64,000 nt of DNA from positions 124,001-188,000 of the forward strand of contig NZ_JACYUD010000006.1 in the NCBI RefSeq assembly GCF_014841565.1. The letters run 5' to 3'. The translations under genes were made by a program, and so were the position numbers. Below are positions 10,877 to 21,294 of this stretch, piece by piece. Numbering within the stretch: position 1 is the first letter of the stretch; the number at the start of each line of letters is the position of its first letter. The DNA is from Rhizobium sp. CFBP 8762 (GTDB lineage Bacteria > Pseudomonadota > Alphaproteobacteria > Rhizobiales > Rhizobiaceae). The notes below the pieces were generated by a model, which saw only the letters and a list, made by a program, of their open reading frames with translations, searched no databases and was not told where the DNA came from.

Positions 10877-12099
10877 CCGGGCTTTTACCGGTCGCTGAAG
10901 CACTGTCCCGCTTGCTGCACAGCGGATCCCCGAAAACGGGCTCAGAATTGGTATCCTTGCATGATGCGGGAGGGCGGGTGCTTGCAAGCGACCTTTCTGC
11001 CAAACTCACGCAACCGCCGTTCGATAACTCCGCGATGGACGGCTATGCAGTCCGTGGTGACGATCTTGAAAGCGGCCTGCCGCTTCGTGTCACTGGCGAG
11101 GCCGCCGCGGGCTTGGCTGCACCACAGAGCCTTGGGTCGGGTGAGGCCATTCGCATTTTCACCGGCGCTCCGGTCCCTGACGGTGCTGACACTGTGCTAA
11201 TTCAGGAAAATGCTGTCGTCAATCCAGATGGGACCATTACGGCGACCTCGCTCCCCGTGAAGGGCCGCAACATTCGTCCAAAGGGTCAGGATTTCAGGCA
11301 GGATCAAGTCCTGCTGAGGCAGGGACAGATTTTGGATGCCGGCCATTTAACGCTCGCTGCGGCAATGAATTACCCGCGCGTTTCCGTGTATCGCAAACCC
11401 ATAGTGGGAATTCTGGCGACCGGTAACGAACTTTTGTCACCCGGAAGCCAATTGGGACCCGGCCAGATCATCGGATCCAACACCTATGGCGTTGCCGAAA
11501 TTGCACGGGAGGCAGGCGCGAATGTCGTCGATCTTGGCATTTGCCCGGATCGAACCAACGCTATCATGGCGTCCGTCGGAAACGCACAGGCGCAGAACGT
11601 CGATATATTGGTAACGTTGGGTGGCGCATCTGTCGGGGATCATGACCTCGTACAATCATCGCTGCGTCAACTTGGAATGACCCTCGATTTCTGGCGCATC
11701 GCCATGCGGCCGGGCAAACCGCTTATGGTTGGCAAGCTTGATGGCATGCACGTTCTGGGTCTGCCGGGCAACCCTGCCTCCAGCCTCGTTTGCAGTTATC
11801 TCTTTCTGGAACCTCTTATTCGCAGAGTGGGATCCCTTCCGGGCATCAACCGCTTGCAGCAGGCAGTTGCCGGTATCGATCTGCCGGCAAACGATGGCCG
11901 GCAGGATTATATCCGGTCATGGCTGACCAGTGATTCGAGCGGCAGAGGGATTGCAACGCCGTTTCTACCGCAGGACTCGTCTATGATGCGCATTTTCGCG
12001 CATGCCGACTGCTTGCTGGTACGTGCGCCCTTTGAAACCGCGCTGGCTCAGGGCGATTCCTGCACCATTTTCCGTATAAAACATTCGTTTTCAATATAA
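10873..12099 (+). CDS. moeA: Molybdopterin molybdenumtransferase
   Basis: 408 residues. Inserts molybdate into adenylated molybdopterin. [11 protein letters not shown] near residue 50, the RPKGQDF stretch, [24 protein letters not shown] and [10 protein letters not shown] are the conserved MoeA motifs. Its start overlaps the moaC stop. lexA begins 83 bases downstream behind its own SOS box, so lexA has a separate promoter. Confidence 0.96.
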   Translation: MTGLLPVAEALSRLLHSGSPKTGSELVSLHDAGGRVLASDLSAKLTQPPFDNSAMDGYAVRGDDLESGLPLRVTGEAAAGLAAPQSLGSGEAIRIFTGAPVPDGADTVLIQENAVVNPDGTITATSLPVKGRNIRPKGQDFRQDQVLLRQGQILDAGHLTLAAAMNYPRVSVYRKPIVGILATGNELLSPGSQLGPGQIIGSNTYGVAEIAREAGANVVDLGICPDRTNAIMASVGNAQAQNVDILVTLGGASVGDHDLVQSSLRQLGMTLDFWRIAMRPGKPLMVGKLDGMHVLGLPGNPASSLVCSYLFLEPLIRRVGSLPGINRLQQAVAGIDLPANDGRQDYIRSWLTSDSSGRGIATPFLPQDSSMMRIFAHADCLLVRAPFETALAQGDSCTIFRIKHSFSI

Positions 12100-12120
12100 G
12101 CGATGATTTAAATACTTGCG

Positions 12121-12135
12121 GAACACAGATGGAAC
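12121..12135 (-). promoter_or_regulatory. SOS box (LexA operator) upstream of lexA
   Basis: On the plus strand the bases read GAAC, seven bases, GAAC. On the minus strand this is GTTC-N7-GTTC, exactly the direct-repeat LexA operator of alphaproteobacteria. It ends 47 bases before the lexA ATG, where a promoter would lie. This implies autorepression of lexA. Confidence 0.9.
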
Positions 12136-12182
12136 ATATAGAGTTCATTTCATGTATGGTTCGCGATTCAGGAGGCTGAGAT

Positions 12183-12878
12183 ATGTTGACGCGCAAGCAG
12201 CAGGAACTTTTGCTCTTTATCCATGAGAAAGTTAAGGAGTCGGGCGTATCGCCATCGTTCGATGAAATGAAGATTGCACTGGATCTGGCTTCGAAATCAG
12301 GCATTCACCGGCTTGTCACGGCTTTGGAAGAGCGCGGGTTTATCCGTCGGTTGCCAAACAGAGCGCGTGCTCTGGAAATCATTAAATTGCCCGAAGCCTA
12401 TACCCGCCCTGCCCCCACCGCACCGTCGCTTTCGGTGGTGGCCTCTCAGCCGGACAAGAAGGACACACCGAAGACCGATAGCACCTCTGCGGGATCGGTT
12501 TCATTGCCTGTCATGGGTCGCATTGCAGCAGGTGTTCCCATTTCCGCCATTCAGAATATCACACATGACATCGTCGTGCCGCTCGAAATGGTTGGTCCTG
12601 GAGAGCACTACGCGTTGGAAGTTAAAGGCGATTCAATGATTGACGCCGGTATTCTTGATGGCGACACCGTCATTATTCGCAATGGCAGCAATGCCAGCCC
12701 GGGTGAAATTGTCGTTGCCCTGGTAGATGAGGAAGAGGCGACGCTGAAGCGTTTCCGCCGTAAGGGCTCCGAGATTGCACTCGAAGCAGCCAATCCTGCC
12801 TACGAGACCCGTGTTTTAGACGCCAATCGCGTCAAGGTTCAGGGTAAGCTTGTGGGTCTGGTGCGTCGATATCACTAA
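12183..12878 (+). CDS. lexA: LexA repressor / SOS-response self-cleaving protease
   Basis: 231 residues. N-terminal winged helix (about 1-65) with the recognition helix near [19 protein letters not shown] hinge of about 40 residues rich in Pro, Thr and Lys follows, then the S24 protease domain. The cleavage bond is Ala116-Gly117 (in GRIAAGVP) and the catalytic dyad is Ser151 (GDSM) and Lys189 (ATLKRF). AGGAGG precedes the ATG. The last 47 bases overlap the 3' end of comEC on the other strand. Confidence 0.97.
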   Translation: MLTRKQQELLLFIHEKVKESGVSPSFDEMKIALDLASKSGIHRLVTALEERGFIRRLPNRARALEIIKLPEAYTRPAPTAPSLSVVASQPDKKDTPKTDSTSAGSVSLPVMGRIAAGVPISAIQNITHDIVVPLEMVGPGEHYALEVKGDSMIDAGILDGDTVIIRNGSNASPGEIVVALVDEEEATLKRFRRKGSEIALEAANPAYETRVLDANRVKVQGKLVGLVRRYH

Positions 12879-15330
12879 AGGTTGGAGCAGGAGACAGTTC
12901 AGCCTTCTCCTGCTCACCTTCCCCTTGCTCAACATAGCTGTTGGTACGCCAGTCATACGCTCTGTGGCGGTTCCACGGTCGGTTCAGCGATTGGATTGCT
13001 GGTATTATATGAAGTTGGGCTCGACCGTTCGCGGAAGTTCCCGCGTAAATTTCCAGCGCTCCCGTTTGTCGAAGCGTTCGACCGCTAATGAGTTTTGCAC
13101 CTGTGCGGCACTTATTCATTCGTAACATCGATGGGGTAACGGCAATATCTGCCAGATCACAGGCAGTGTCAGCCAAAGCAGGCTGCTCGAACCAGATAAT
13201 TTTAGTGGAGCGCTCGGTGATACCGGCGCACCAAAGGTTTTTAGCGCAGGTGAAGGATCGGGTAGGACCTTTTTCGAACACAGCCGCGATGTCTTTTCGG
13301 ATAATCTGAATATCACGCTGCGACAGAGTAAGCCTTTCCTTTGACTTTGCTGACGAAACAATGATGCCGGTTGCCGTTTGAACAACAGGTGCAAAAGTCT
13401 CCTCAATAATCAGCGCTTTGCGCCACTGGTCGTAGATGAATTCCGGCGGTTTGGACCGGTTGGTGGCGATCCCGGCGTCGTTGAGATAACCAACCAGCTT
13501 TCCATCCTCCGATACCAGAACATGGGGGCGTTCGGCACGCGCACTGAGAATCAGCGCCAGGATACCAGACAGGATCATTGCCACGCCTATCAGCGAAAGG
13601 CGCGTCCGAAAAAGGCACGCAACAATGCCGCCGGTACCGATGAAAAAGAAGGCGAGAGCGGGGATTCGTCCTGTCAATGTCTGTCCGCCCCACGACGCTA
13701 CTTCCAGCGCGACGAGCAGCACCATGTCTAGACAAGCGCCCATCAGGAGAAGCGGATAGGTATCCAGTCCAAGCGGCATCAACAGCATCGCTATCAGCGC
13801 GCAAGGCATGATGACAATGCTGATCAACGGCATCGTTACGACGTTACCAACCAAACCGTACGCAGGGATGCTGTGGAAATAACCGGCTGCGTAGATCAAA
13901 GTAGATACGCCTCCGATGAGCGAACTGATGAACAGTCCTGCCGCTGCAATTTTGACTGTCCGCAACACCTGAAAGAGGCGCGGCAAATGTTGTGAAGTTC
14001 CCTCAGCTGGCTCACTAATACGCCACCGCGCATATCCGGCGACAAGCGCGAGCGTTGCTGCAAATGACATCTGGAAGCCCGGGCCGGTGACCGCCGAGGG
14101 CGTGATAACGAGGATAATGATGGCTGATAGAGCGACGTTGCGCAGGCTGATCGATGGGCGATCAAACAGCGTGGCGATCAGCATGATACAGATCATGATC
14201 CAGGCTCGCACTGCTGACACTGCGGCTCCGGAAATCAGAATGTATGCCGTTACCATAATGAGTGCGCCGATGGCCGCAACTTTTTTAATAGAAAACCGGT
14301 GCGCCAACCCCGGAATGCAGCTGAGTACAGCGCGCGCGCCAACGAGAAAGGTCCCAGCGGCCAGAGCCATGTTAAGCCCTGAGATCGCCAGAACATGCGC
14401 CAGACCAGAGTCACGGAGCGCACTCAGCGCATCACGGCTGATAGAGCGCTCTTCTCCGGTGATCAGCGCTGCACCAATCGCGCCAGCATCCCCACCGATC
14501 GTTCCGCGAATACGATCTCCAATCGCAATCCGCATACCTTGAACACGAGCCTGCATGTCTTCCAGCGCATGTCTAAAGACGGTGGCATTCCTTGCAACGG
14601 GTTTGGCTTTCGGCGCACCATAGAAGTAGCCGACAGCACCAATGCCCCGGAAGAAACTCGCAAACGCGAAATCGTTCAGTCCAGGCAGTGCTGGCCCGGA
14701 CGGCGGTGACAAACGCGCTCGTCCAGTAATCCCTCCACCAATGTCAACGGGATCATGGCGTGTACGTGCGATCAGCGTGGCTGAACTCGGCAATCGTTTC
14801 AAAACCGGATCATCAGTCTCGGTCAGTGTCACTGTATACCGGATACGTCCACGCTCATCGATTTCCCGCGCTGTGACAAACCCGGATACAAGAGTTGTCA
14901 CAGACTGATCGAGAATGACGGTCGACGAGCGATGGGTTTGAAACATAGCCAAGGCCGCGCCCAGCAGAAACAATATTACAGAAATCAAACAGGCATGAAT
15001 AAACCCATCGGTATGCGTCCGTCTAATAGCAGCCATGCCGACAGCGCATGCCAATGCCGTCACAATGAATATCTTCGGCGGATTTAAAAGCGCAAACCAC
15101 CAGAATGCACCAAGGCCTAGCCAAAAGGGGATGAACAGAAACCTGTGCCCGTAGTCGATCTCCTGCGAATACCAGAATCGCAACGTTGTCGACCACGCGC
15201 CATAGGGGACAGCATCTGGAGGCTCCTCGGCATCGCCAGCCTGAAACTGGGGAGCTTTTGCCGTTTGCGCAGCGGGAGACGCGACGCGCAAGCAATCCGG
15301 CATATCGGCAATTTGCTCAGATTTAGGCAC
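12832..15330 (-). CDS. comEC: ComEC/Rec2-family DNA-uptake channel protein
   Basis: 832 residues, polytopic inner-membrane protein. N-terminal DUF4131 region, then the competence domain with the signature [32 protein letters not shown] (split here: GEERSIS at about 290, [12 protein letters not shown] at about 312). The C-terminal 230 residues are soluble, but I see no HxHxDH motif, so the metallo-beta-lactamase domain is absent or degenerate. The start is a GTG; an ATG nine codons downstream (MPDCLRV) is possible, and neither has a strong Shine-Dalgarno. It is convergent with lexA, overlapping by 47 bases, and divergent from gltA. Confidence 0.9.
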   Translation of the reverse strand: MPKSEQIADMPDCLRVASPAAQTAKAPQFQAGDAEEPPDAVPYGAWSTTLRFWYSQEIDYGHRFLFIPFWLGLGAFWWFALLNPPKIFIVTALACAVGMAAIRRTHTDGFIHACLISVILFLLGAALAMFQTHRSSTVILDQSVTTLVSGFVTAREIDERGRIRYTVTLTETDDPVLKRLPSSATLIARTRHDPVDIGGGITGRARLSPPSGPALPGLNDFAFASFFRGIGAVGYFYGAPKAKPVARNATVFRHALEDMQARVQGMRIAIGDRIRGTIGGDAGAIGAALITGEERSISRDALSALRDSGLAHVLAISGLNMALAAGTFLVGARAVLSCIPGLAHRFSIKKVAAIGALIMVTAYILISGAAVSAVRAWIMICIMLIATLFDRPSISLRNVALSAIIILVITPSAVTGPGFQMSFAATLALVAGYARWRISEPAEGTSQHLPRLFQVLRTVKIAAAGLFISSLIGGVSTLIYAAGYFHSIPAYGLVGNVVTMPLISIVIMPCALIAMLLMPLGLDTYPLLLMGACLDMVLLVALEVASWGGQTLTGRIPALAFFFIGTGGIVACLFRTRLSLIGVAMILSGILALILSARAERPHVLVSEDGKLVGYLNDAGIATNRSKPPEFIYDQWRKALIIEETFAPVVQTATGIIVSSAKSKERLTLSQRDIQIIRKDIAAVFEKGPTRSFTCAKNLWCAGITERSTKIIWFEQPALADTACDLADIAVTPSMLRMNKCRTGAKLISGRTLRQTGALEIYAGTSANGRAQLHIIPAIQSLNRPWNRHRAYDWRTNSYVEQGEGEQEKAELSPAPTFSDIDAPDPQAYPEP
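12885..12915. terminator. Hairpin just after lexA stop, inside comEC coding sequence
   Basis: A perfect 10-bp inverted repeat (GAGCAGGAGA / TCTCCTGCTC) with an 11-base loop begins seven bases after the lexA stop codon. There is no T-run after it, so intrinsic termination is doubtful. It also encodes part of the Glu-rich C-terminus of ComEC on the minus strand. Confidence 0.35.
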
Positions 15331-15579
15331 CGGTCACCCACCCCGATAGCAGCCTGATTCCTGCCTTCCGCTTTTCATTAGTCATGTCTATTATATACAG
15401 TAGTGTAAGGAAAGGGTGTAGGGCGCAAGGGGAATGTGCCTGTTTTATCACCAACCGCATCGGAGGTAAGTCAGCGTTAAACCCTTTCGCCGCTTGGCAT
15501 GACAGCCGAAATCAGATAGCAAATTCCAACGTTCCAAATACGGCGTGCTAACGCCGGTTGCTCTAAACGGAGGGTCTTC

Positions 15580-16869
15580 ATGACAACTAAAAGCGCAAGC
15601 GTCACATTGGACGAGCGGTCTGTGGAACTGCCTGTACGATCTGGCTCGATTGGCCCCGACGTCGTAGACATCGGCACGCTGTACAAGCAGACCGGAGCGT
15701 TTACCTATGACCCCGGTTTCACCTCCACTGCGTCCTGTGAATCAAAGATTACCTATATCGACGGTGACGAAGGCGTTCTCCTGCATCGGGGCTACCCAAT
15801 CGAACAATTGGCCGAGCGTGGCGATTTTCTCGAAGTCTGCTATCTGCTGCTCTACGGCGAACTGCCGAACAAGACACAAAAAAGCGATTTTGATCATCGC
15901 GTCACACACCACACCATGGTCCATGAGCAGATGTCCCGCTTCTTCACGGGCTTCCGCCGTGACGCACATCCCATGGCTGTCATGTGCGGTTGTGTGGGGG
16001 CACTTTCGGCCTTCTACCATGACTCGACGGATATTACCGACCCGCACCAGCGCATGGTTGCCAGCCTTCGCATGATTGCAAAAATGCCGACGCTTGCAGC
16101 GATGGCATTCAAGTACCATGTCGGCCAGCCATTCGTGTATCCAAAGAATGATCTCGACTACGCCTCAAACTTCCTGCGCATGTGTTTTGCGGTTCCGTGC
16201 GAAGAGTACGTCGTCAATCCGGTGCTGGCGCGCGCCATGGATCGAATTTTCATCCTTCACGCTGACCACGAGCAGAATGCTTCGACGTCGACCGTGCGCC
16301 TTGCGGGCTCGTCCGGCGCAAACCCGTTTGCGTGCATTGCGGCTGGCATTGCCTGCCTCTGGGGTCCGGCCCATGGCGGCGCGAACGAAGCAGCACTGAA
16401 TATGCTGGCGGAAATCGGTTCAGTCGATCGTATCCCGGAATATATCGCCAAGGCGAAAGACAAGAACGATCCGTTCCGGCTTATGGGTTTTGGCCATCGT
16501 GTTTACAAGAACTACGATCCGCGCGCCAAGATCATGCAGAAAACAACACACGAAGTGCTGGCGGAACTGGGCCATAACGATGATCCATTGCTTGCTGTGG
16601 CCATGGAGCTGGAGCGTATCGCACTGACTGATGAGTATTTCATCGAGAAGAAACTGTACCCCAACATCGACTTTTACTCGGGAATCACGCTGAAGGCGCT
16701 CGGCTTCCCCACCACAATGTTTACCGTGTTGTTCGCGCTGGCCCGGACTGTTGGCTGGATTGCACAGTGGAACGAGATGATTGAAGACCCTGAACAGCGC
16801 ATTGGCCGCCCACGCCAGCTCTACGTTGGCGAGCCGAAACGGGATTACATCCCCGTTGCGGAACGATAA
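15580..16869 (+). CDS. gltA: Citrate synthase (type II)
   Basis: 429 residues. Condenses oxaloacetate and acetyl-CoA in the TCA cycle. The catalytic residues are in place: His in [10 protein letters not shown], His in [15 protein letters not shown] and Asp in NIDFYSG. The ATG follows a strong GGAGGG. A bidirectional terminator follows immediately and is shared with the facing lpxB gene. Confidence 0.98.
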   Translation: MTTKSASVTLDERSVELPVRSGSIGPDVVDIGTLYKQTGAFTYDPGFTSTASCESKITYIDGDEGVLLHRGYPIEQLAERGDFLEVCYLLLYGELPNKTQKSDFDHRVTHHTMVHEQMSRFFTGFRRDAHPMAVMCGCVGALSAFYHDSTDITDPHQRMVASLRMIAKMPTLAAMAFKYHVGQPFVYPKNDLDYASNFLRMCFAVPCEEYVVNPVLARAMDRIFILHADHEQNASTSTVRLAGSSGANPFACIAAGIACLWGPAHGGANEAALNMLAEIGSVDRIPEYIAKAKDKNDPFRLMGFGHRVYKNYDPRAKIMQKTTHEVLAELGHNDDPLLAVAMELERIALTDEYFIEKKLYPNIDFYSGITLKALGFPTTMFTVLFALARTVGWIAQWNEMIEDPEQRIGRPRQLYVGEPKRDYIPVAER

Positions 16870-16872
16870 GAA

Positions 16873-16906
16873 CAAAAACCCGGTCAGAGATGACCGGGTT
16901 TTTTGT
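16873..16906. terminator. Bidirectional rho-independent terminator between gltA and lpxB
   Basis: Arms AACCCGGTCA (16877-16886) and TGACCGGGTT (16891-16900) with a GAGA loop. A T-run follows on the plus strand (TTTTTTG) and an A-run precedes it, giving a T-run on the minus strand too. It starts four bases after the gltA stop. The lpxB stop codon and its last residues (KKPGHL) are encoded within the hairpin. Confidence 0.92.
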
Positions 16907-18053
16907 TTGCATAGTCCAAAACAATTGCCGCTGCAGTGGCTCCCGGTGGACGCTCCGTCTGCATTCGATCCCAAACATCTCGATAGCCGTTCACCATGGT
17001 TCGACGTTGATCGGTCGAATCCACCAGTTTCTCAACCCAGCGCAAAAGACTACCCGGACGCACAACCTCATTCACATATTCAGGAATGATGGTGTAATCA
17101 GCAATGAGGTTCGGAAGTGCTGCGGTCCAGATATTGATCCTCATGTGCATAAGCTTGATCAACCAGTCGACCTTATACACGGAGACGACAGGGATTCCCG
17201 TTAGTGCCAGTTCCAGAATAACCGTCCCAGACGCAGCAATGGCTGCATCCGCCTGCGCAAACGCCTTCCACTTTTCCTCAGTCCCCACAACAATGTCGGG
17301 TTTTACGCTCCAGGATTCCACGAGTTCCCGCACACGCTGCTCCTGCCTGGGAACAGCGGGAAGAACGAAATGTATATCTGGTCGACGCTGACTCAACTGC
17401 GCCACAACATCACCAAAGACCGGAAGCAGGCGGTCTATCTCGCTTCGTCTTGAACCGGGGAGCAGTAAGCAGACTTTATCTGTTTGAGGCGCTCGCGATG
17501 CATTCTCATCTCGTGCCCTCAACAACGCTGTGTCGTTGGTCAAGCGATGGCCCACATAGGTAGTCGGCGGGCCGTTTAAAGCACGCATAGCCTCCGGCTC
17601 AAAGGGAAGCAAAGCCAACACATGATCAACATAGCTGCGCATACGGGGTGCCCGCTCGGGCTTCCATGCCCATACGCTTGGGCAAACATAATTGATCACC
17701 GGTAGATCTGGTAGTTTGCTCTTTACCCGCTTTGCAACGCGATGGGTAAAGTCAGGACTATCGATGATCACCAGAACATCCGGCTTTTCATTTACCAAGA
17801 AATCAGCGGTTTGCTTGATACGCTTCAAGAGAGACGGCAACTTTGCCAGAACTTGCGATATGCCCATGATGGACAACTCAGAGTAATCAAACAACGACCG
17901 CAACCCTTGTGCAGTCATCGCGTCTCCCCCAACGCCCACAACCGAAACATCACCCTCGCATTGTTCCTTTATACATGCGATCAGGTCTGCACCCAGCAAA
18001 TCGCCGGACACCTCGCCAGCGATCACTGCAACCTTTAGCGATTGAGACGTCAT
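16884..18053 (-). CDS. lpxB: Lipid-A-disaccharide synthase
   Basis: 389 residues, GT-B family 19. Joins lipid X to UDP-2,3-diacylglucosamine to form the lipid A disaccharide at the inner membrane. Motifs: AGEVSGDLLGADL at the N-terminus, IDSPDFTHRVAKRVK, YVCPSVWAWKPERA and LLPGSRRSEI. It overlaps lpxI by four bases (ATGA) and is the last gene of the lpxD-fabZ-lpxA-lpxI-lpxB run. Confidence 0.97.
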   Translation of the reverse strand: MTSQSLKVAVIAGEVSGDLLGADLIACIKEQCEGDVSVVGVGGDAMTAQGLRSLFDYSELSIMGISQVLAKLPSLLKRIKQTADFLVNEKPDVLVIIDSPDFTHRVAKRVKSKLPDLPVINYVCPSVWAWKPERAPRMRSYVDHVLALLPFEPEAMRALNGPPTTYVGHRLTNDTALLRARDENASRAPQTDKVCLLLPGSRRSEIDRLLPVFGDVVAQLSQRRPDIHFVLPAVPRQEQRVRELVESWSVKPDIVVGTEEKWKAFAQADAAIAASGTVILELALTGIPVVSVYKVDWLIKLMHMRINIWTAALPNLIADYTIIPEYVNEVVRPGSLLRWVEKLVDSTDQRRTMVNGYRDVWDRMQTERPPGATAAAIVLDYANKKPGHL

Positions 18054-18916
18054 AGTTTGCCTCGTTCAATACCTGTCAGGAACACATTGTCTGCGTTGGC
18101 AGCGGCCACAGTCGTCTCGCGCTCCAACACAAGCGCCCTTCCCGCCTCAACGGCAATCCCAGCAAGGCCAGCTGCTTCCGCGCCCGCGATGGTCGATGGC
18201 CCGATAGACGGCAAATCCGCTCTCATATCCTGGTTCGTCTTGCAGAGCTTTACCAGCACACCTTTCCGGTGTGCAGGGATACGTCCGGACGCTTTCAGCT
18301 CAGCGACCCGCTGCAACATGGCATCCGTGCCCTCCGGCCCCTCAAGAGCGACAACCCGCCCCCCAACTGCCACTGCCCCCTGCCCGATATCAAGCTTGCC
18401 AATCGCATCGGCTGCGCTTGCCGCCACCCGAATATCGTTCAAGTCGAAAGTGTTCGGCTGATGCGTTCCCAGCGGACCAATCTCTGCCAGAAGTTCGGGG
18501 ACAATTTCGTGGACGCCAATGACCCTTGCGCCGCTCGCCTCAATCAATTCAATGGCCATCTTTAAAACACTGTCATCACCCCCGGCCAGCAAGGTCGCCA
18601 GAACCGACGGGATCTTGCGGAGGGTGCGCAGCGTAGGCCGAATGTCTTTCCAATGGGGACGGCGCTGCACCGCGCCCGAGAGCACGACACGATCAATGGA
18701 GTGCTCGGCGAAAATCGTTCGGATGGCTGCAAAATCACCAATCCCAGCACTCACATGCTGGAAATCACCCCAGTCCCGGTCTACCTCGTCTTTCAAGGCG
18801 ATGATGAACGGATTTTCCCCATTGGCCCTTGCCGCCTGAGCGACGTATAGGGGAAGAAATCCACTTCCGGCAATGATCCCAAGGCGACGTGACTCCGGCC
18901 CCGCCTCCCGTTCCAT
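18050..18916 (-). CDS. lpxI: UDP-2,3-diacylglucosamine diphosphatase, LpxI type
   Basis: 288 residues. Hydrolyses UDP-2,3-diacylglucosamine to lipid X and UMP; LpxI replaces LpxH in alphaproteobacteria. Seen: GIIAGSGFLPLYVAQAARANG at the N-terminus (first 14 residues of the motif suffice) and, in the C-terminal half, AVGGRVVALEGPEGTDAML and RKGVLVKLCKTNQDMRADLPSIG. The ATG abuts the lpxA stop with no gap, and the stop overlaps lpxB, so the three are translationally linked. Confidence 0.95.
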   Translation of the reverse strand: MEREAGPESRRLGIIAGSGFLPLYVAQAARANGENPFIIALKDEVDRDWGDFQHVSAGIGDFAAIRTIFAEHSIDRVVLSGAVQRRPHWKDIRPTLRTLRKIPSVLATLLAGGDDSVLKMAIELIEASGARVIGVHEIVPELLAEIGPLGTHQPNTFDLNDIRVAASAADAIGKLDIGQGAVAVGGRVVALEGPEGTDAMLQRVAELKASGRIPAHRKGVLVKLCKTNQDMRADLPSIGPSTIAGAEAAGLAGIAVEAGRALVLERETTVAAANADNVFLTGIERGKL

Positions 18917-19723
18917 CTATCGCTTCCTGTTTGGCGACGACAGGGCCCGGTCCCCTTCGTGGGCTATGAAATCCAGAATTTCGAGCGCGGGGGGGCAATC
19001 AAGGTATGTGTCGCGGACAGCGGCGGCATTTTCACGAATGGACTTTGGACCCTCAAAGATCTGCTTGTAAGCCCGACGAACGGTATGCAGAACAGGCTTT
19101 TCAAAACCCAGACGGGTCATGCCGACAATGTTCAAACCACCGAGAACCCCCGGATTTCCGTTCAGCATTCCATAGGGTATCAGATCATAGCTGACCGCCG
19201 ACAAGCCACCAACAAATGCATTATTGCCCACCCGGGTAAACTGGTGAACGGCGCAACCGCCACCAAGGATTGCGCGATCACCCACGGTGACGTGACCCGC
19301 CAGCATAACGTTGTTGGATAGAATGATATTGTTGCCAAGCCGGCAATCATGCGCGACATGGGCGTAGGCGAGGAAGAGGTTGTTGTTTCCAACCACGGTT
19401 TCGCCGCCATGCTCCACCGTTCCGGTGTTCATCGTTACGCCTTCGCGGATCGTGCAATTGCTGCCAATCTTCAGCAGCGTATTCTCCGCGCTATGATGAA
19501 CGCTTTGCGAGTCTCCGCCAATGACCGCCGAGGGAAAAATCTTCGTTCCGCTCCCGACCTGGGTTCTGCCGATGACAACCACGTGGCTTAGAAGCTCTAC
19601 TTTATCACCAAGAACAACTTTCTGGCCAACGTGGCAGAAAGGACCAATGACGACGTTCTCACCGACTTCCGCACCATCTTCGACAACGGAAAGCGGATGA
19701 ATTTTTGCACTCGCAGCAATCAT
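18917..19723 (-). CDS. lpxA: Acyl-ACP:UDP-N-acetylglucosamine O-acyltransferase
   Basis: 268 residues. First committed step of lipid A synthesis. The N-terminal two thirds are hexapeptide repeats of a left-handed beta helix ([27 protein letters not shown]); the catalytic His lies in the AHVAHDC stretch. The C-terminal helical part contains [20 protein letters not shown]. It begins two bases after the fabZ stop. Confidence 0.97.
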   Translation of the reverse strand: MIAASAKIHPLSVVEDGAEVGENVVIGPFCHVGQKVVLGDKVELLSHVVVIGRTQVGSGTKIFPSAVIGGDSQSVHHSAENTLLKIGSNCTIREGVTMNTGTVEHGGETVVGNNNLFLAYAHVAHDCRLGNNIILSNNVMLAGHVTVGDRAILGGGCAVHQFTRVGNNAFVGGLSAVSYDLIPYGMLNGNPGVLGGLNIVGMTRLGFEKPVLHTVRRAYKQIFEGPKSIRENAAAVRDTYLDCPPALEILDFIAHEGDRALSSPNRKR

Positions 19724-19725
19724 AT

Positions 19726-20193
19726 TTAGCTATCTTCTCTTGCGACAATCATCGCCCCGATATCAGCTTCTGCTACCAATTGCCCGTCAACTTTTGCATC
19801 GCAATGAAACTTCCAGATACTGCCGCGCTGCTTCTGTTTTTTGACATGAAACTCTACCCGGTCACCGGGAACCACAGGTTTGCGGAAACGGGCATTATCA
19901 ATCGTCATGAAGTAGACAAGATTGGTTCCATCGCCTGTCTTTCGCGCACAAATAGCGCCTGCAGTCTGCGCCATTCCTTCGACCAAAAGAACACCGGGCA
20001 TGATTGGTTGCTCAGGAAAATGACCCATGAAATGCGGCTCATTGGCCGTTACATTCTTGATCCCAATGGCAGATTCATCACCGTCAATCTCGATAATCCG
20101 GTCCACCAGGAGGAAAGGATAACGATGCGGCAGCAGTGTCAATATTTCACGTATATCCGCCGTCGCCAAGGCTGTTTTCACATCGTTAGTCAT
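19726..20193 (-). CDS. fabZ: 3-hydroxyacyl-ACP dehydratase FabZ
   Basis: 155 residues, hot-dog fold. Dehydrates 3-hydroxyacyl-ACP in fatty acid synthesis and balances acyl supply with LpxA and Lpx[15 protein letters not shown] carries the active-site His, and [19 protein letters not shown] is the second signature. The frame is open for 43 more codons into lpxD, but ATG 20193 with GGAAGG upstream gives the usual N-terminus. It overlaps the lpxD end by eight bases. Confidence 0.96.
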   Translation of the reverse strand: MTNDVKTALATADIREILTLLPHRYPFLLVDRIIEIDGDESAIGIKNVTANEPHFMGHFPEQPIMPGVLLVEGMAQTAGAICARKTGDGTNLVYFMTIDNARFRKPVVPGDRVEFHVKKQKQRGSIWKFHCDAKVDGQLVAEADIGAMIVAREDS

Positions 20194-21247
20194 TGCGACC
20201 TTCCGTCTTTTTCGATTTATTACTGGAACGCATCGCGATCTCCGCAATGTCTCTGAGAAAATCCCGCATCGGTCTGGCGGGAATACCACCATATTTCTCC
20301 CCGGCCGGCACATTGGATACAACGCCGCTCATGGCTGCAATCTGTACCCCATCGCCAAGCGAGATATGACCGTTAATTGCCGCCGCGCCACCAATCATGA
20401 CACCGTTACCAATCCGGGTGCTACCGGCAATTGCAACCTTTGCAACGATGCCGCATGAGCGACCGATCTGGACGTTGTGACCAATCTGAACCTGGTTGTC
20501 GATCTTGGTCCCTTCGCCAATAACGGTATCGTCCATCGTTCCACGGTCTATGGTGGTATTCGCACCGATCTCCACATGGTCTTGTATGATGACTCGGCCA
20601 ATCTGAACAATCTTGATCATCCCGCCCCGGGGTCCAGGGGCGTACCCGAAGCCGTCTTGACCAATCCTCGCACCGGGATGGAGGATAACGTGATCTCCGA
20701 TATAGGCGCAGAGGACACTGACATTGGGTGAAATGGTGCAGTTGCGACCGATACGCACGCCCTCGCCAATCACAGCAGATGCGCCAACTCGTGTACCCCG
20801 ACCAATTTCCGCATGTGGGCCAATGGTCGCGAAAGGTTCGACATGCACCCCATCTTCAAGCACGGCGGTCGGATCAATAAACGCCTGCGGCGAGATCATT
20901 GCCTCCCCGATGACGGCTGGCCGCATTGCACTTTCATACAAATACGCACCTGCCACAGCAAAAGCAGTATGGGCACGCGCAGTGAGGAGAAGAGGTACGC
21001 CTTCCGGCATGATACTGGAGAGTGACTCGTCACAGATAATTGCCGACGCGTTGCACGTCTTCAGTTCATCTCTGTTGCGCCGAGACAAAACGTAGCAGAC
21101 TTCGCCCGGTTGAGCCCGGGCGATAGGAGCCACCCCGGTTATAACAACCGAGGCCGCACTGTTATCACTTAACTCCGCGCCAATATGAGCCGCCAACTCG
21201 GACAAAGTTACGCCTTGGCGAGGCGGAAAAAAGCTATTGTATTCCAT
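20186..21247 (-). CDS. lpxD: UDP-3-O-(3-hydroxyacyl)glucosamine N-acyltransferase
   Basis: 353 residues. Third lipid A step. An N-terminal uridine-binding region (about 1-100) is followed by a long hexapeptide beta helix ([28 protein letters not shown]) with the catalytic His in QIGHNVQIG, and a C-terminal helix. bamA ends 47 bases upstream on the same strand, the classic bamA-lpxD-fabZ-lpxA order. Confidence 0.97.
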   Translation of the reverse strand: MEYNSFFPPRQGVTLSELAAHIGAELSDNSAASVVITGVAPIARAQPGEVCYVLSRRNRDELKTCNASAIICDESLSSIMPEGVPLLLTARAHTAFAVAGAYLYESAMRPAVIGEAMISPQAFIDPTAVLEDGVHVEPFATIGPHAEIGRGTRVGASAVIGEGVRIGRNCTISPNVSVLCAYIGDHVILHPGARIGQDGFGYAPGPRGGMIKIVQIGRVIIQDHVEIGANTTIDRGTMDDTVIGEGTKIDNQVQIGHNVQIGRSCGIVAKVAIAGSTRIGNGVMIGGAAAINGHISLGDGVQIAAMSGVVSNVPAGEKYGGIPARPMRDFLRDIAEIAMRSSNKSKKTEGRND

Positions 21248-21294
21248 GCACCGGACACTCCAGAACAGTTACAACGCAGTTCTGGACTGCCTCA

